Positions 17,856 through 26,975 are shown, counted from the first letter of the stretch. The stretch is DNA of 64,000 bases from an uncultured bacterium (GCA_949299935.1 CASGCE010000017.1:62001-126000); one strand, 5' to 3'. Notes: generated from the sequence alone by a model not told the origin. Numbers and translations: made by a program.

Positions 17856-18482
17856 TTATCGTATAAAATTTGTAGATATTTTTTCAACAGGTGTAGGACT
17901 AATAATACCTTTTTCTTTACCGGCCTCAATACATTTTAAGATCCAAGCCATGTTTTGTCCCAAAACTTGCATTGTCTGCATACCTTCTTTATCCTGAATA
18001 ACTTCCTGCGGTGCATTGCCATGGACCATATTCCAATAATTTGAAGATATAACAGGCATGTTGCAAATTGTAAAATGTTTTATTATTGCATCAATTGATG
18101 CTGTAGTTCCAGCGCGTCTTGCTGAAACTATTGCTGCTGCCGGTTTATACGCGAAAGCGTTTTTACCGGCATAAAACAGCCTATCCAAAAATGATAATAA
18201 CCTACCACTAGGGTGCGCAAAATATACAGGTGATCCGAAAATAAATCCATCGGATTTTTTAGCTTTTTGAATAACTTCGTTCACAACATCATCTTCAAAA
18301 ATGCACTTACAATCATTTTGCCGACACCAGCCGCAACCCGTACAATCTCGAATGGCGTTAGAGCCTAATTGGATAATTTCCGTATCAATACCTTCCAAAG
18401 TTAAAATTTTGGATATTTCACATAAGGCTGTATATGTACAACCGTTTTCTCTGTTACTGCCGTTAATTAATAATACTTTCAT
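17856..18482 (-). CDS. NADPH-dependent FMN reductase / flavodoxin-fold oxidoreductase
   Basis: Flavodoxin-like fold: MKVLLINGSNRENGCTYTAL holds the FMN phosphate loop, CTGCGWCRQNDCKC is a four- to five-cysteine segment seen in many iron-sulfur flavoprotein-like or multimeric flavodoxin reductases, and FGSPVYFAHPSGRLLSFLDRLF is a family hallmark. It likely transfers electrons from NAD(P)H to an acceptor; the acceptor is unknown. Length 208 aa. AAGAGG precedes the ATG. It is downstream of, and probably cotranscribed with, the O-acetyltransferase and the AsmA-like gene. Confidence 0.85.
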   Translation of the reverse strand: MKVLLINGSNRENGCTYTALCEISKILTLEGIDTEIIQLGSNAIRDCTGCGWCRQNDCKCIFEDDVVNEVIQKAKKSDGFIFGSPVYFAHPSGRLLSFLDRLFYAGKNAFAYKPAAAIVSARRAGTTASIDAIIKHFTICNMPVISSNYWNMVHGNAPQEVIQDKEGMQTMQVLGQNMAWILKCIEAGKEKGIISPTPVEKISTNFIR

Positions 18483-18492
18483 ATAAACCTCT

Positions 18493-19044
18493 TTAAATTT
18501 TTTTTATTACTTTACATGGATTGCCGACCGCAACGGTATTAGCCGGGATATTTTTAGTGACAACACTTCCTCCTCCTATTACACAATTATCCCCTATTAT
18601 AACCCCGGGCATTACGCATACATTGCCGCCAAACCATACGTTATTACCAACCGTTATAGGTTTTGCAAATTCAATTCCGTTGTTCCGTGTTTGATAATCA
18701 AGCGGGTGTTCAGCAGTATAAAATCCGCAATTCGGACCTATAAATACATTGTTTCCAAATTTTACCTTTGCACAATCCAAAATTACCAGATTATGATTTG
18801 AATAGAAATTTTCACCTATTTCAATATTGTATCCGTAATCGCAATAGAATGTGGGATTTATATTAAATTTTTTTGGTGTTTTTCCAAGAATTTTACTTAT
18901 TATACAAGACATTTTCTTAGATTTTGTGAAAGGTGTATTGTTAAATTCATAACAAAGTTGCTTGCACCTTAAACGAGCATCCTTAAGATGCTCATCTTCA
19001 GCGTTATAACACTCGCCTTTAATCATTTTTTCCCATTCAGTCAT
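18493..19044 (-). CDS. maltose/galactoside-type O-acetyltransferase
   Basis: Acetyl-CoA-dependent sugar O-acetyltransferase of the Maa/LacA/NodL group. The N-terminal cap domain (TEWEKMIKGECYNAEDEHL) and the left-handed beta-helix with hexapeptide repeats (VFIGPNCGFYTAEHPLD, containing the catalytic His; WFGGNVCVMPGVIIGDNCVIGGGS) are intact. Length ~183 aa is standard. The frame is open to 19116, but the family start and an AAAAGGAT ribosome site fix the ATG at 19044, which overlaps the end of the AsmA-like gene by 8 bp, implying translational coupling. The acceptor sugar is unknown. Confidence 0.88.
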   Translation of the reverse strand: MTEWEKMIKGECYNAEDEHLKDARLRCKQLCYEFNNTPFTKSKKMSCIISKILGKTPKKFNINPTFYCDYGYNIEIGENFYSNHNLVILDCAKVKFGNNVFIGPNCGFYTAEHPLDYQTRNNGIEFAKPITVGNNVWFGGNVCVMPGVIIGDNCVIGGGSVVTKNIPANTVAVGNPCKVIKKI

Positions 19045-22000
19045 TATTTTTATCCTTTTGGAAAAGTAAATTTTTAATTTTACGCACTGTTTTTTGGAAA
19101 ATATTTTCATTTGCAATTTTTTCAGCTTCAGCCTGCGCTGCGATTAATTCCTCTAATGTTGCGTTAGGGTTTTCAGGATCTGTTGGCGGCAAAGTTTCTA
19201 CAAAATGTTCTGCATTTTCAATATCAGTAGTTGTTGCAAGCCATTTGAATGATTTTATCAAAGACAGAGGTTTTGTTGTATCACCTTTTAGTACTACTTG
19301 AAAATTAGTTGTAGAGATTTTATTAAATTCTTCAACAAAATCAGGGATTTGAGCCATCTCTTCTTCAGTTATTGCTTCAGTGAATACAGAAAACATTTTG
19401 GCTGCGGCAACATTAAGCCCCGGTGTTGCTTTTACAAGGTTAACGGGGTTTATGGCAGCTATAGGGCCCAATAAGTCAGCAATTTTAGAACCCAATCTTG
19501 CGCGAAGTTTCATGTCAGCTTCATTTGTCAATATATCCATATTACCGGATATATGCATGCACATTACAGGTCCTGTTGATTTTATCGGATTAATTTTTGC
19601 AATTCCATCCTGCATTTCGATATGTCCGTTTAATACGTCAAAATGAGAAGTTTGTACTGATGTCAGAGAATTAATTACCCCGCCCAACGCCGTTTGGAAA
19701 AATTCCGATTCTCTAATATTTTCTGCCAGAATAAGATTCTCAAGTTTGCCGAAAGGCCCTAATTGACCGTTTCTTATCCTAAAATCAACTGTGCCGTTTA
19801 TTCCTTTCATTTGTTCTGATTGTGTTTTGGCAGCAGCGTTGATTAGAAGATTGGTACGGAAATCCGTTGTACCTGATATTGTGTCTTTCATATTCATTAT
19901 TTCATATAGTGCTCTTTCAATGTTGAAATTTGTGCCGTTTATTTTCGCGCTCAACATCATACTGATTAAATTGGCGGATACATTACCCGTAACAGTGCCG
20001 CCAAGAGTTGATGTATGCAGTTTGTCCAGCTGGAATGTATTGTCAAAAAGCGATATATCTCCCGTAGTATTTGCTAAAACGATTGGCGGTGATGCTATTC
20101 TCCGCATTTTTATTGAACCATTACTAATAACAAAGGGGATATTCGAAGTTTTTGTATTAGGGTTTGTTTTTGGTGCATATTTCATGGCAGCTTCGGGAAT
20201 CTTCATCAATTTTGGAACATCAACATTGTCTGATGATATGTCCATTTTGTTGAAAGTAAACTTTGATGAAGGTTCTAAGTTGGCATTGCCCGCAAGTTGT
20301 ATATCGGAATCGTTTAAAAGCAAATCTTCAATCTTTATGTATAATGTTTTTGCCAAAAATTTTAGGCTAAGTGTTTCCATAGTAGTATACAGTTCGGGTA
20401 TTGAAAGCTTCCAAATCCCAAAATCACCTCTGTACTTAGGAGTTAAAGCCTGTCCAAAAATAAGCAGGTTACCGCCTATGGTCATTATGGAATCTTTGAA
20501 TGCGCATATATGTACGTTTAAATCCTCAGGAATACTCACGGTAATTTGATTAATAAAAGGTGCCGGAGTGTCAAGTTTTGTGACTGTTCCTGATATCGTT
20601 ACAATGCCTTTTGTATCTTGCATGTTTGCATTAAGATCTTCGGTGAACATTGTCGGAATTTCTTTTGTAAACAATCCTGTATCTCTTATATTAAGTCTGT
20701 TGCCTTTGTAGTTTATTTTTACTTGAATAATACTTTGCAGACCTTTGACTAAGTCTATGTCTACTGGAGTGATATAATTAAGTTTATCCGCTTTAATTTG
20801 AAAAATGATGTTTTGTCTTTTGTCGTTTCCGTTCAAACTGAATTGAACGGGAAGTGTACCTTTAGCAATGATGAATGGTGCTATGGTTTTTCCTAGGATT
20901 TGTTTTAAATCTTGTGCTGATAAGTTACCTGCAGCCTTAACGTTTATGTACGGCTTTTTAGTGTAATCAAGAATTGTACCATCAACATCTATTGTTGAGA
21001 AATCATTCATTGTCAAGATAAAGGGATTTATTGTGATATTTTCCTCGTCTATAACTACATTTAATTCAGGATTTGAAATTTTTGAATTTGTTTGCGGTAG
21101 ATATATATTCAAATTTTCATTTGTAATGTTTCCTTTTAAGGTTCTAAAATCACTGTCAAGTTTAATATTCATTTTGTCGTCAGTAATTTTCAGGGAGTCA
21201 TCTTTAGTTGACATATTAAGATCAAAAAGAGTTATATCAATGTTTGATAAAGCCTTTTTTAGTTCTCCGGTAAGTTTGGTATCCAAGAATATGCTGCCGG
21301 ATTTAATATTGTATGTATTTTTTAAATCAACCGGTGCAAACGCAGCAAATAAACCAGGAATGGGGAGTCTTTCCGCATAAATTGAAATATCAGCTACTGA
21401 TTTTTCGTTAATTTTACCATCTGCTTTAAGAATTGAGTCATTTATGTACATGTGTGTATCTTTGACTTCAAGAGTTTTATCTTCAAAGAGGATATTTGCG
21501 TTTATGTCCTTGAAAAGCAGTCCTGTTTTGCTGTTTGACAGATTACCATTCCGAATAATTATGCCACCGTTAGATTTTAGTTTTTTAAAATTCGTTTTAA
21601 TGTTAGCATTTGCTGTCACAAAACCTTCGACCTTCATTTGTGCAAGGTCATTTTTGATGTTCAAGGTGTCCATGTATGCTTTTGTTAGTATTTTTAAATC
21701 GTTGAAATAAATGGGTTTTGTATTAATTGACAAATCAATTTTGTGATGCTTTGAATAATTGATATCACCACAGATTCTTATATTTTGATCTTTTGCAACA
21801 TAAACATTGGTGTCTAAATTCGCCGAATTTCCGTTAAACTTTGCTCTAAGATAGCTTTTGGGCAGTTCATAGCCTGAAAGGTTCATTGTTAAGTCTTCAA
21901 TATTAACAAAACCGTGTAAAATAGTCTTGTTTTTTCTATTTAGCCGCGCCTTTAGCTTCGCATCAACATTTGTCTTTAGGTTATAATTTCTGTACATTAA

Positions 22001-22762
22001 AACCGGATTTAAAAAATCCATATCGGCTCTATAATCAGGGTCATCCTCCTCATCAATTTCTGCCACTGGCGGAATATATGAATTTATATCAACTTTAGCT
22101 TTTATATTTGCGTTTTCATCACTAGAAAAAATGGTTTCGGTTTTTACTTTAAATGTTTTCATATTGTTGAATGCTGCTTGTAATTTGTCGCCGCTCAATG
22201 AAATGTAGTGTTTTGTTCCAAGGTCGTTAATTTGGGCAGAATATTTGTTTATATTTATATTGGGAGCTTTTATTTTTATCCAAGAAGGATTAAATGCAAA
22301 TTTTGAGGCCTTTGCGGGGGATTTATTTTCTTTTTTGCGTTTTTGATTGTTTATTATATTTTGGATAATGCTCATAATCTTATATTGGGAACCGTCTTCT
22401 GCTATATCAATGTTAATTTTTGCATTTTCCAATGTGATGTTAGAAACTCTTACCGTAAGAAAAAGAAGATTTGGTAAGGATATCTTTGTTTTGACATTGT
22501 CAACATTCAATAAATCTGATTTGTCGGGTAATTTTATACTTAAACCATTGATTTTCACACCTGCTTCTAAGATGGGTGTTGTATATAGTTCCATATCCTG
22601 AAAATCAATGCTTAAACTTGATTGTTCAAGTGCAAGTTTTTGTATATCATTTTTGTATATGTTTAAGTCAATTTTCCTGGGTAAAATAAATAAAAAGACA
22701 AGATATGCAATTATAACGATTGTTAATATAATAAATCCCGTAATTTTTAAAGATGTTTTCAC
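19037..22762 (-). CDS. AsmA/TamB-like envelope protein, 1241 aa
   Basis: Very large protein with one N-terminal membrane helix (residues ~7-28) and a long periplasmic part of repeated beta-rich segments with alternating hydrophobic residues, as in AsmA, TamB and YhdP. The C-terminal region (IRNGQLGPFGKLENLILAENIRESEF, SGNMDILTNEADMKLRARLG) matches the AsmA C-terminal domain. Such proteins form hydrophobic grooves that bridge inner and outer membranes and carry phospholipids. The start is GTG at 22762, with AAGGAG 9 bases upstream. It is divergent from an MCE-domain gene, a second lipid-transport type, across 304 bp. Confidence 0.82.
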   Translation of the reverse strand: MKTSLKITGFIILTIVIIAYLVFLFILPRKIDLNIYKNDIQKLALEQSSLSIDFQDMELYTTPILEAGVKINGLSIKLPDKSDLLNVDNVKTKISLPNLLFLTVRVSNITLENAKINIDIAEDGSQYKIMSIIQNIINNQKRKKENKSPAKASKFAFNPSWIKIKAPNININKYSAQINDLGTKHYISLSGDKLQAAFNNMKTFKVKTETIFSSDENANIKAKVDINSYIPPVAEIDEEDDPDYRADMDFLNPVLMYRNYNLKTNVDAKLKARLNRKNKTILHGFVNIEDLTMNLSGYELPKSYLRAKFNGNSANLDTNVYVAKDQNIRICGDINYSKHHKIDLSINTKPIYFNDLKILTKAYMDTLNIKNDLAQMKVEGFVTANANIKTNFKKLKSNGGIIIRNGNLSNSKTGLLFKDINANILFEDKTLEVKDTHMYINDSILKADGKINEKSVADISIYAERLPIPGLFAAFAPVDLKNTYNIKSGSIFLDTKLTGELKKALSNIDITLFDLNMSTKDDSLKITDDKMNIKLDSDFRTLKGNITNENLNIYLPQTNSKISNPELNVVIDEENITINPFILTMNDFSTIDVDGTILDYTKKPYINVKAAGNLSAQDLKQILGKTIAPFIIAKGTLPVQFSLNGNDKRQNIIFQIKADKLNYITPVDIDLVKGLQSIIQVKINYKGNRLNIRDTGLFTKEIPTMFTEDLNANMQDTKGIVTISGTVTKLDTPAPFINQITVSIPEDLNVHICAFKDSIMTIGGNLLIFGQALTPKYRGDFGIWKLSIPELYTTMETLSLKFLAKTLYIKIEDLLLNDSDIQLAGNANLEPSSKFTFNKMDISSDNVDVPKLMKIPEAAMKYAPKTNPNTKTSNIPFVISNGSIKMRRIASPPIVLANTTGDISLFDNTFQLDKLHTSTLGGTVTGNVSANLISMMLSAKINGTNFNIERALYEIMNMKDTISGTTDFRTNLLINAAAKTQSEQMKGINGTVDFRIRNGQLGPFGKLENLILAENIRESEFFQTALGGVINSLTSVQTSHFDVLNGHIEMQDGIAKINPIKSTGPVMCMHISGNMDILTNEADMKLRARLGSKIADLLGPIAAINPVNLVKATPGLNVAAAKMFSVFTEAITEEEMAQIPDFVEEFNKISTTNFQVVLKGDTTKPLSLIKSFKWLATTTDIENAEHFVETLPPTDPENPNATLEELIAAQAEAEKIANENIFQKTVRKIKNLLFQKDKNND

Positions 22763-22873
22763 TCAAATACTCCTTTTCTTAATATAGCTTTATTATCGAA
22801 TAAGGTTAATACAAAATAAAGTGAATTTGAATTTTTATTTACATTATATTGAATTGGTATGTAACATTCAGCT

Positions 22874-22899
22874 AAAAAAAGAGCCTTAATAAAAGGCTC
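22874..22899 (-). terminator. intrinsic terminator on the minus strand
   Basis: GAGCCTT, loop TTATT, AAGGCTC, then seven T bases, reading leftward. No protein gene on this strand ends near it. Confidence 0.8.
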
Positions 22900-23009
22900 G
22901 TTGGAATTAAGAATAGCTGGAAGTATGAAAAAGATTTAATTATATTAAACCCCTTTTATTTATATTTAACAATTCCCCATATGTCTGATAATTTTAGGTA
23001 TATGGTTTT
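22875..23009 (-). ncRNA. candidate small RNA ending in an intrinsic terminator
   Basis: On the minus strand a TATACT box (23016-23021) is followed by ~135 bases with no reading frame, a possible stem CCATAT/ATATGG, and a classic terminator hairpin GAGCCTT/AAGGCTC with a seven-T tail. The AsmA-like gene appears to have its own -10 further down, so the terminator needs another transcript to serve. Alternatively the region is an attenuated leader of that gene. The sequence does not resemble 6S, tmRNA, SRP RNA or RNase P RNA. Confidence 0.4.
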
Positions 23010-23054
23010 TAAAAAAGTATACTCACAGCTAATAGTTATAGTCTGAATTATATT

Positions 23055-23060
23055 TATAAT
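23055..23060 (+). promoter_or_regulatory. -10 box, leaderless start for 23067
   Basis: TATAAT followed by exactly six bases (TAATTT) and the ATG; no ribosome-binding sequence and no clear -35. Confidence 0.6.
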
Positions 23061-23066
23061 TAATTT

Positions 23067-23978
23067 ATGAATAAATATTTTGAAATTTTCAAAAATAAAA
23101 AAATTTTAGTTGTTATCGGGATTGTATTTTTTTCAGCAGCACTTTATATTACGTATAAAATGCTGACAAATATATATATTACAATTCAATTTGATGAACT
23201 GGCACCTTTTGAAACAAATATGCCGGTATATTATAAAGGCTTTCGTGTGGGACGAACACGCAGTATCAAGCCTGATAAGGATTTTAAGCATACTTTTATA
23301 AAAGTTGTAATAGATTATAAACAATTAAGGCTTCCCAAAAATACTACAGCAGTGGTTAAGAAGATTAACAAAGGCGGAAATGACGGCAGGTTTGATTATA
23401 TTGAGCTTATTTATCCTGATGCACCTTCTATTTATTATATTAAAACGGGTTCCTGTCTTAAAGGCAGGACATCTCTTGATTGGAATACATTATTATCACA
23501 ACAGGCTGATAAGGGGAATTTGGATGATATTAGTGACGGCATAGGCAATCTTTTGGATAGTCTGAAAAATACCAGTGATTCTTTGAATTCTATATTTTTA
23601 ACTGTTAACGAGATTCTAAACGAAAATAAATCAAATTTTGTAAATGCGACAGCTAATCTATCCCAAACTACCAATAACTTGCGCGAGGTTTCCGTGAAAA
23701 TTAACAATTCCATATCACAAGACGGTATTAATAATGCAACTTCCGGACTGGAAGCTTCATCAACAAATATTGGTGAGGCGACAAAGCAACTAAAAGAGGT
23801 TAGTGAAAATATTAATCAGATGATGCCCTATATTGATGCAACAATAGTTGATGTTAATACAACGATGTGTAATGTTACTAAAATATCCCAAGGTGTTTTG
23901 GAAACGCTTCAAAAACGAATGGGGCTAATGAGACTTTTAATGGGACAACCCGTTAAAAAGAAACAATGCTGTCCCTGA
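23067..23978 (+). CDS. MCE (MlaD-type) lipid-transport protein
   Basis: N-terminal membrane helix (residues ~13-32) followed by one MCE domain (DELAPFETNMPVYYKGFRVGRTRSI is the family core) at about residues 37-125, then a long Asn/Ser-rich helical region with heptad patterns (residues ~150-290) of the type that forms a coiled-coil or tube in MCE hexamers, ending in a basic Cys-Cys-Pro tail. MCE proteins carry phospholipids or other lipids across the periplasm. The usual partners MlaE and MlaF are not adjacent. It is divergent from the AsmA-like gene, and the antiporter-like gene follows by 23 bp with its own -10. Confidence 0.85.
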   Translation: MNKYFEIFKNKKILVVIGIVFFSAALYITYKMLTNIYITIQFDELAPFETNMPVYYKGFRVGRTRSIKPDKDFKHTFIKVVIDYKQLRLPKNTTAVVKKINKGGNDGRFDYIELIYPDAPSIYYIKTGSCLKGRTSLDWNTLLSQQADKGNLDDISDGIGNLLDSLKNTSDSLNSIFLTVNEILNENKSNFVNATANLSQTTNNLREVSVKINNSISQDGINNATSGLEASSTNIGEATKQLKEVSENINQMMPYIDATIVDVNTTMCNVTKISQGVLETLQKRMGLMRLLMGQPVKKKQCCP

Positions 23979-23986
23979 TGTTTTTG

Positions 23987-23995
23987 TGATATACT
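23987..23995 (+). promoter_or_regulatory. extended -10 promoter, leaderless start for 24002
   Basis: TGA then TATACT (23990-23995), six bases (TTGGCT) and the ATG at 24002. The box lies only 9 bases after the MCE stop codon. Confidence 0.65.
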
Positions 23996-24001
23996 TTGGC
24001 T

Positions 24002-25306
24002 ATGGAAATATTATTTAATCCGGTTGTTATATCGGTTGCGTTGTTATGTTTGTTATGCCTTTGTAAGTTTAATGTATTGCTTGCTATAATGATAGCTGCT
24101 ATTGTGGGAGGTATTGCGGGGCATATTCCTTTAAATGAGATTATGAGTGTATTTATAGCAGGCATGGGCGGAAATTCCGAAACAGCTTTAAGTTATATAT
24201 TGCTTGGTTCATTTGCTGCTGCTATGACACATACCGGATTGGCTCCGCTTTTGGCTAATAAAATTGGCAGTGTTATTAAGTCAAATAAATATTTTTTAAT
24301 AGCTATTTTAACCGGTATTGCAATATTGTCACAAAATCTTATCCCCGTGCATATAGCTTTTATTCCTATATTAATTCCTCCGCTTTTGCATGTCATGAAC
24401 AAATTAAAAATTGATAGACGTGCAATTTCTTGCGCATTGGCCTATGGACTTAAAATGCCTTATATAACTATCCCCGCGGGATTCGGACTTATTTTCCAGG
24501 GACTTTTGGCTGATAATATTACAAAAAACGGTATAACTGTTGCTAAATCACATATTTGGCACTATACCTGGTTTTTGGGGGTAGCAATGACTTTGGGACT
24601 TTTTATTGCCGTATTTTTCTCCTATAGAAAGCCCCGTGTGTATAAAAATTTGCAATTGTGTGATTATAATAAAACGGAGGTTTTACAATTCAATAAAAAT
24701 CATTATATAACTTTATTTGCTGCACTTATGACACTTGTAATTCAATTGTGGACGAATTCATTACCGCTTGGTGCGCTTGTTGGTCTTGGAATTATTTTTG
24801 GTACGAAGGCAATAGATCATGACAAAATGGATAAACTCATAAATGAGGGAATAGGCATGATGGGTTATGTTGCATTTGTTATGCTTGTTGCTGCAGGTTT
24901 TGCTCTTGTTCTTAAAGAAACTGGAGGTGTAGAAGCTCTTGTAAACGCCATAACACCTCTTATGGTTGGTAATAAATTAATAGCTGCCGGATTAATGCTT
25001 TTGGTGGGATTATTTGTAACTGTAGGTATAGGTACATCATTCGGTACAATACCGATATTGGCTGTTTTGTATGTTCCGATATGTATAAGTTTAAAATTTA
25101 GCCTGCCTGCAACAGTAATTTTGATAGCTGCTGCCGCTGCACTTGGTGATGCAGGTTCTCCGGCATCGGATACTACGCTTGGACCCACGGCGGGATTGGA
25201 TGCCGATGGCCAGCATAACCATATTTGGGATACCTGTGTCCCTACCTTCTTGCATTATAATCTCCCGTTAATATTTTTTGCTCTGATAGCCGTTCTTATA
25301 TTTTAG
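24002..25306 (+). CDS. YuiF-type Na+/H+ antiporter family transporter
   Basis: Inner-membrane protein with about 11-12 hydrophobic helices. The C-terminal signature GDAGSPASDTTLGPTAGLD followed by DGQHNHIWDTCVPTFLHYN is characteristic of the YuiF group in the Na_H_antiporter family; relatives are also suspected amino-acid (histidine) permeases, so the substrate is open. Length 434 aa is normal. An upstream in-frame TTG at 23996 falls in the six-base spacer after the -10 box, so the ATG at 24002 is the start. Confidence 0.85.
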   Translation: MEILFNPVVISVALLCLLCLCKFNVLLAIMIAAIVGGIAGHIPLNEIMSVFIAGMGGNSETALSYILLGSFAAAMTHTGLAPLLANKIGSVIKSNKYFLIAILTGIAILSQNLIPVHIAFIPILIPPLLHVMNKLKIDRRAISCALAYGLKMPYITIPAGFGLIFQGLLADNITKNGITVAKSHIWHYTWFLGVAMTLGLFIAVFFSYRKPRVYKNLQLCDYNKTEVLQFNKNHYITLFAALMTLVIQLWTNSLPLGALVGLGIIFGTKAIDHDKMDKLINEGIGMMGYVAFVMLVAAGFALVLKETGGVEALVNAITPLMVGNKLIAAGLMLLVGLFVTVGIGTSFGTIPILAVLYVPICISLKFSLPATVILIAAAAALGDAGSPASDTTLGPTAGLDADGQHNHIWDTCVPTFLHYNLPLIFFALIAVLIF

Positions 25307-25426
25307 ACTTGTAACATTTGCTTGTTTACATTGTTTAATAAAAATTTAAAAAAATTCTTAATGATGGTAAAATTGTCAAAATCATGATAGTATTAGTTGT
25401 GTAGCTTGTTTCTAAAGGAGAATGTT

Positions 25427-26149
25427 ATGTTTGCTAAACTTGAAAAATATCAGCTTACTTTGTTGGCAATAATATTGGCGTTTGGAGTGTTTTTTGCTAC
25501 AAAATATGCTGCTAATTCTCTTTCACGTGACGGGATTACCGTTACCGGCTCAGCGTATGAAATTGTGAAATCTGATTCCGGAAAACTTTCGTTTGATATA
25601 AGTATTCAGGCCAAAACTAAGGCTGAAGCATATAAAATAATGAAAACGCAGCTTCCTGTTGTGGAGAAATATTTAAAAGAAAATGATATTAACAATATTA
25701 ATATAAAAACATATAACGGATATTATACTTATAAGTATAATAACGTAACACACAATTATACTAATGAAATTGATTATTACAAACTACTTCAGCCTGTTGA
25801 GATAACGTCTGACAATGTTGAAAAGATTAAGGAAATTTCACTGGATATTCAAAGTCTTTTAGACAAAGGTATTGATATTAACGTGAATCAAGCCTCTTAT
25901 TTTTATTCAAAACTTCCTGATTTAAAAATAGAATTGTTAGGTGAAGCTACAACAGATGCTAAAGATCGTGCTGCAGCTATGTTGAAAGCTACCCATAATA
26001 AAGTCGGAAAAATTCAGTCAGTAAAGATGGGTGTGTTTCAAATTACCGACGTCGACTCCACAAATGTTTCGGATATGGGTATAAACGATACTTCTACTAT
26101 CGAAAAAAAAGTAACAGCTGTTGCAAATGTTGTGTTTAAGATTAAATGA
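25427..26149 (+). CDS. SIMPL-domain (DUF541) protein
   Basis: An N-terminal hydrophobic helix (TLLAIILAFGVFFATKYAA) acts as signal anchor, followed by a SIMPL domain: GITVTGSAYEIVKSDSGKLSFDISI opens it and AKDRAAAMLKAT near residue 185 is typical. SIMPL/OMP_28-type proteins are periplasmic; oxidative-stress roles are described for a few, but no catalytic activity is established. The frame opens at a TTG at 25397, but AAAGGAG sits 6-7 bases before the ATG at 25427, which is chosen. The small secreted protein at 26162 follows closely and is likely cotranscribed. Confidence 0.8.
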   Translation: MFAKLEKYQLTLLAIILAFGVFFATKYAANSLSRDGITVTGSAYEIVKSDSGKLSFDISIQAKTKAEAYKIMKTQLPVVEKYLKENDINNINIKTYNGYYTYKYNNVTHNYTNEIDYYKLLQPVEITSDNVEKIKEISLDIQSLLDKGIDINVNQASYFYSKLPDLKIELLGEATTDAKDRAAAMLKATHNKVGKIQSVKMGVFQITDVDSTNVSDMGINDTSTIEKKVTAVANVVFKIK

Positions 26150-26161
26150 TAAAGGAATTTT

Positions 26162-26503
26162 ATGAAAAGGATTATTTTACTACCAATTGCAATGTTAATA
26201 TCAACTTCGACCGGGAATTCATATTCCGGAATCGATATTAATCCTGCTGCCATGCCTTTGCAATTCATTCAGCAACAAACATTCCAAAAAAATGATATCT
26301 ATGATTACCGAAGATTTACGGATGCATATAATAATCCTATAGAAAAACGCACGGAAAGTCCACAGGAAATTCAGGCTGAATATGACGAAATTCAAAATCT
26401 TAAACAACCGACCAAAATTCAACTAGGGAGGTCTAAAGAAAAAACTGAACTTGAAATGATACAAGATGACGGTCATATTCACATTAAACACAAAATTGAC
26501 TAG
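26162..26503 (+). CDS. small secreted hypothetical protein, 113 aa
   Basis: A short signal peptide-like start (KRIILLPIAMLISTSTGNS) precedes a hydrophilic, Gln/Glu-rich mature part with no cysteine and no recognised motif. AAAGGAATTTT precedes the ATG, 12 bp after the SIMPL gene, suggesting an operon and a shared envelope location. Confidence 0.6.
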   Translation: MKRIILLPIAMLISTSTGNSYSGIDINPAAMPLQFIQQQTFQKNDIYDYRRFTDAYNNPIEKRTESPQEIQAEYDEIQNLKQPTKIQLGRSKEKTELEMIQDDGHIHIKHKID

Positions 26504-26559
26504 TCTTTATAGTGGTTATCATTTCTGATAAAAACATTGCAACTTATCCTAATCAGCCG

Positions 26560-26703
26560 ACTTAAATTCATTTATGCTCCTAGAGTTTTGAGTTAGAGTC
26601 TTACGGCTTGTCCACTCAATCTGTTCGCTCACCGGACTCGTTTCTCTTCGTTCACTCCGTCCGTCCGCAAATCCGCTGAACCCGCTAAAGACGAATTTAA
26701 GCC
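26560..26703. repeat. GC-richer noncoding block with imperfect inverted ends
   Basis: Between ACTTAAATTC (26560-26569) and GAATTTAAGCC (26693-26703), which are near-inverse copies, lies ~120 bp much richer in G+C than the surroundings, with a low-complexity run of CTC, CGT and CCG triplets (26616-26685). No reading frame is plausible. It could be a small non-autonomous element or a decayed insertion; a search for other copies would decide. Confidence 0.35.
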
Positions 26704-26722
26704 CTCACCAATCAAGCATATT

Positions 26723-26756
26723 AAAAAAGGGGATAACACTTGTTATCCCCTTTTTT
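26723..26756. terminator. strong bidirectional intrinsic terminator
   Basis: GGGGATAACA (26729-26738) pairs perfectly with TGTTATCCCC (26741-26750), with six A bases before and six T bases after. It lies 4 bp from the 3' end of tRNA-Leu and terminates it on the minus strand. Confidence 0.9.
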
Positions 26757-26759
26757 AAT

Positions 26760-26841
26760 TGTCGATGGCGGGACTTGAACCCGCAAGGATTTCTCCACAC
26801 GCCCCTCAAACGTGCGCGTATACCGATTCCGCCACATCGAC
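26760..26841 (-). tRNA. tRNA-Leu (GAG)
   Basis: Acceptor GTCGATG pairs perfectly with CATCGAC, discriminator A, a long variable arm as in Leu tRNAs, T arm GGTTCAAGTCC, anticodon loop TTGAGGG giving GAG. CCA is not encoded. A TAGAAT box lies ~6 bp upstream, and a terminator follows. Confidence 0.93.
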
Positions 26842-26941
26842 ATCTAATTCTATTCTATTTTCACTTGTGCTGACAGACTGTTTGTGTCGGATGAGCTCCG
26901 CTCCCTCTCATAAAATGATATTTAATCATTTTACTCGGCAC

Positions 26942-26975
26942 AGTGCCACATCGACATCTAAATTCTATTCATTTT
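26942..26975 (-). repeat. partial copy of the tRNA-Leu 5' end and its promoter
   Basis: The plus-strand string GCCACATCGACATCTAA with the following ATTCTATT repeats what is found at 26831-26855 (with small indels). On the minus strand this is the promoter region plus about the first 13 bases of tRNA-Leu. The rest of a second tRNA is absent; ~100 bp of unrelated sequence with a TAAAATGAT/ATCATTTTA hairpin (26911-26933) separates the copies. Confidence 0.6.

Larger units (their letters stand above)
22763..23066. other. 304-bp divergent intergenic region
   Basis: Holds a candidate promoter for the AsmA-like gene (TATAAT on the minus strand at 22843-22848), an orphan minus-strand terminator (22874-22899) with a possible small RNA upstream of it, and the MCE-gene -10 box at 23055-23060. 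No protein gene is visible. Confidence 0.6.

Noticed and set aside
19791-20549. 252-codon open frame antisense to the AsmA-like gene
   Set aside because: It lies wholly opposite a well-supported coding region, has no ribosome site, and the composition mirrors the alternating hydrophobic pattern of the sense protein.
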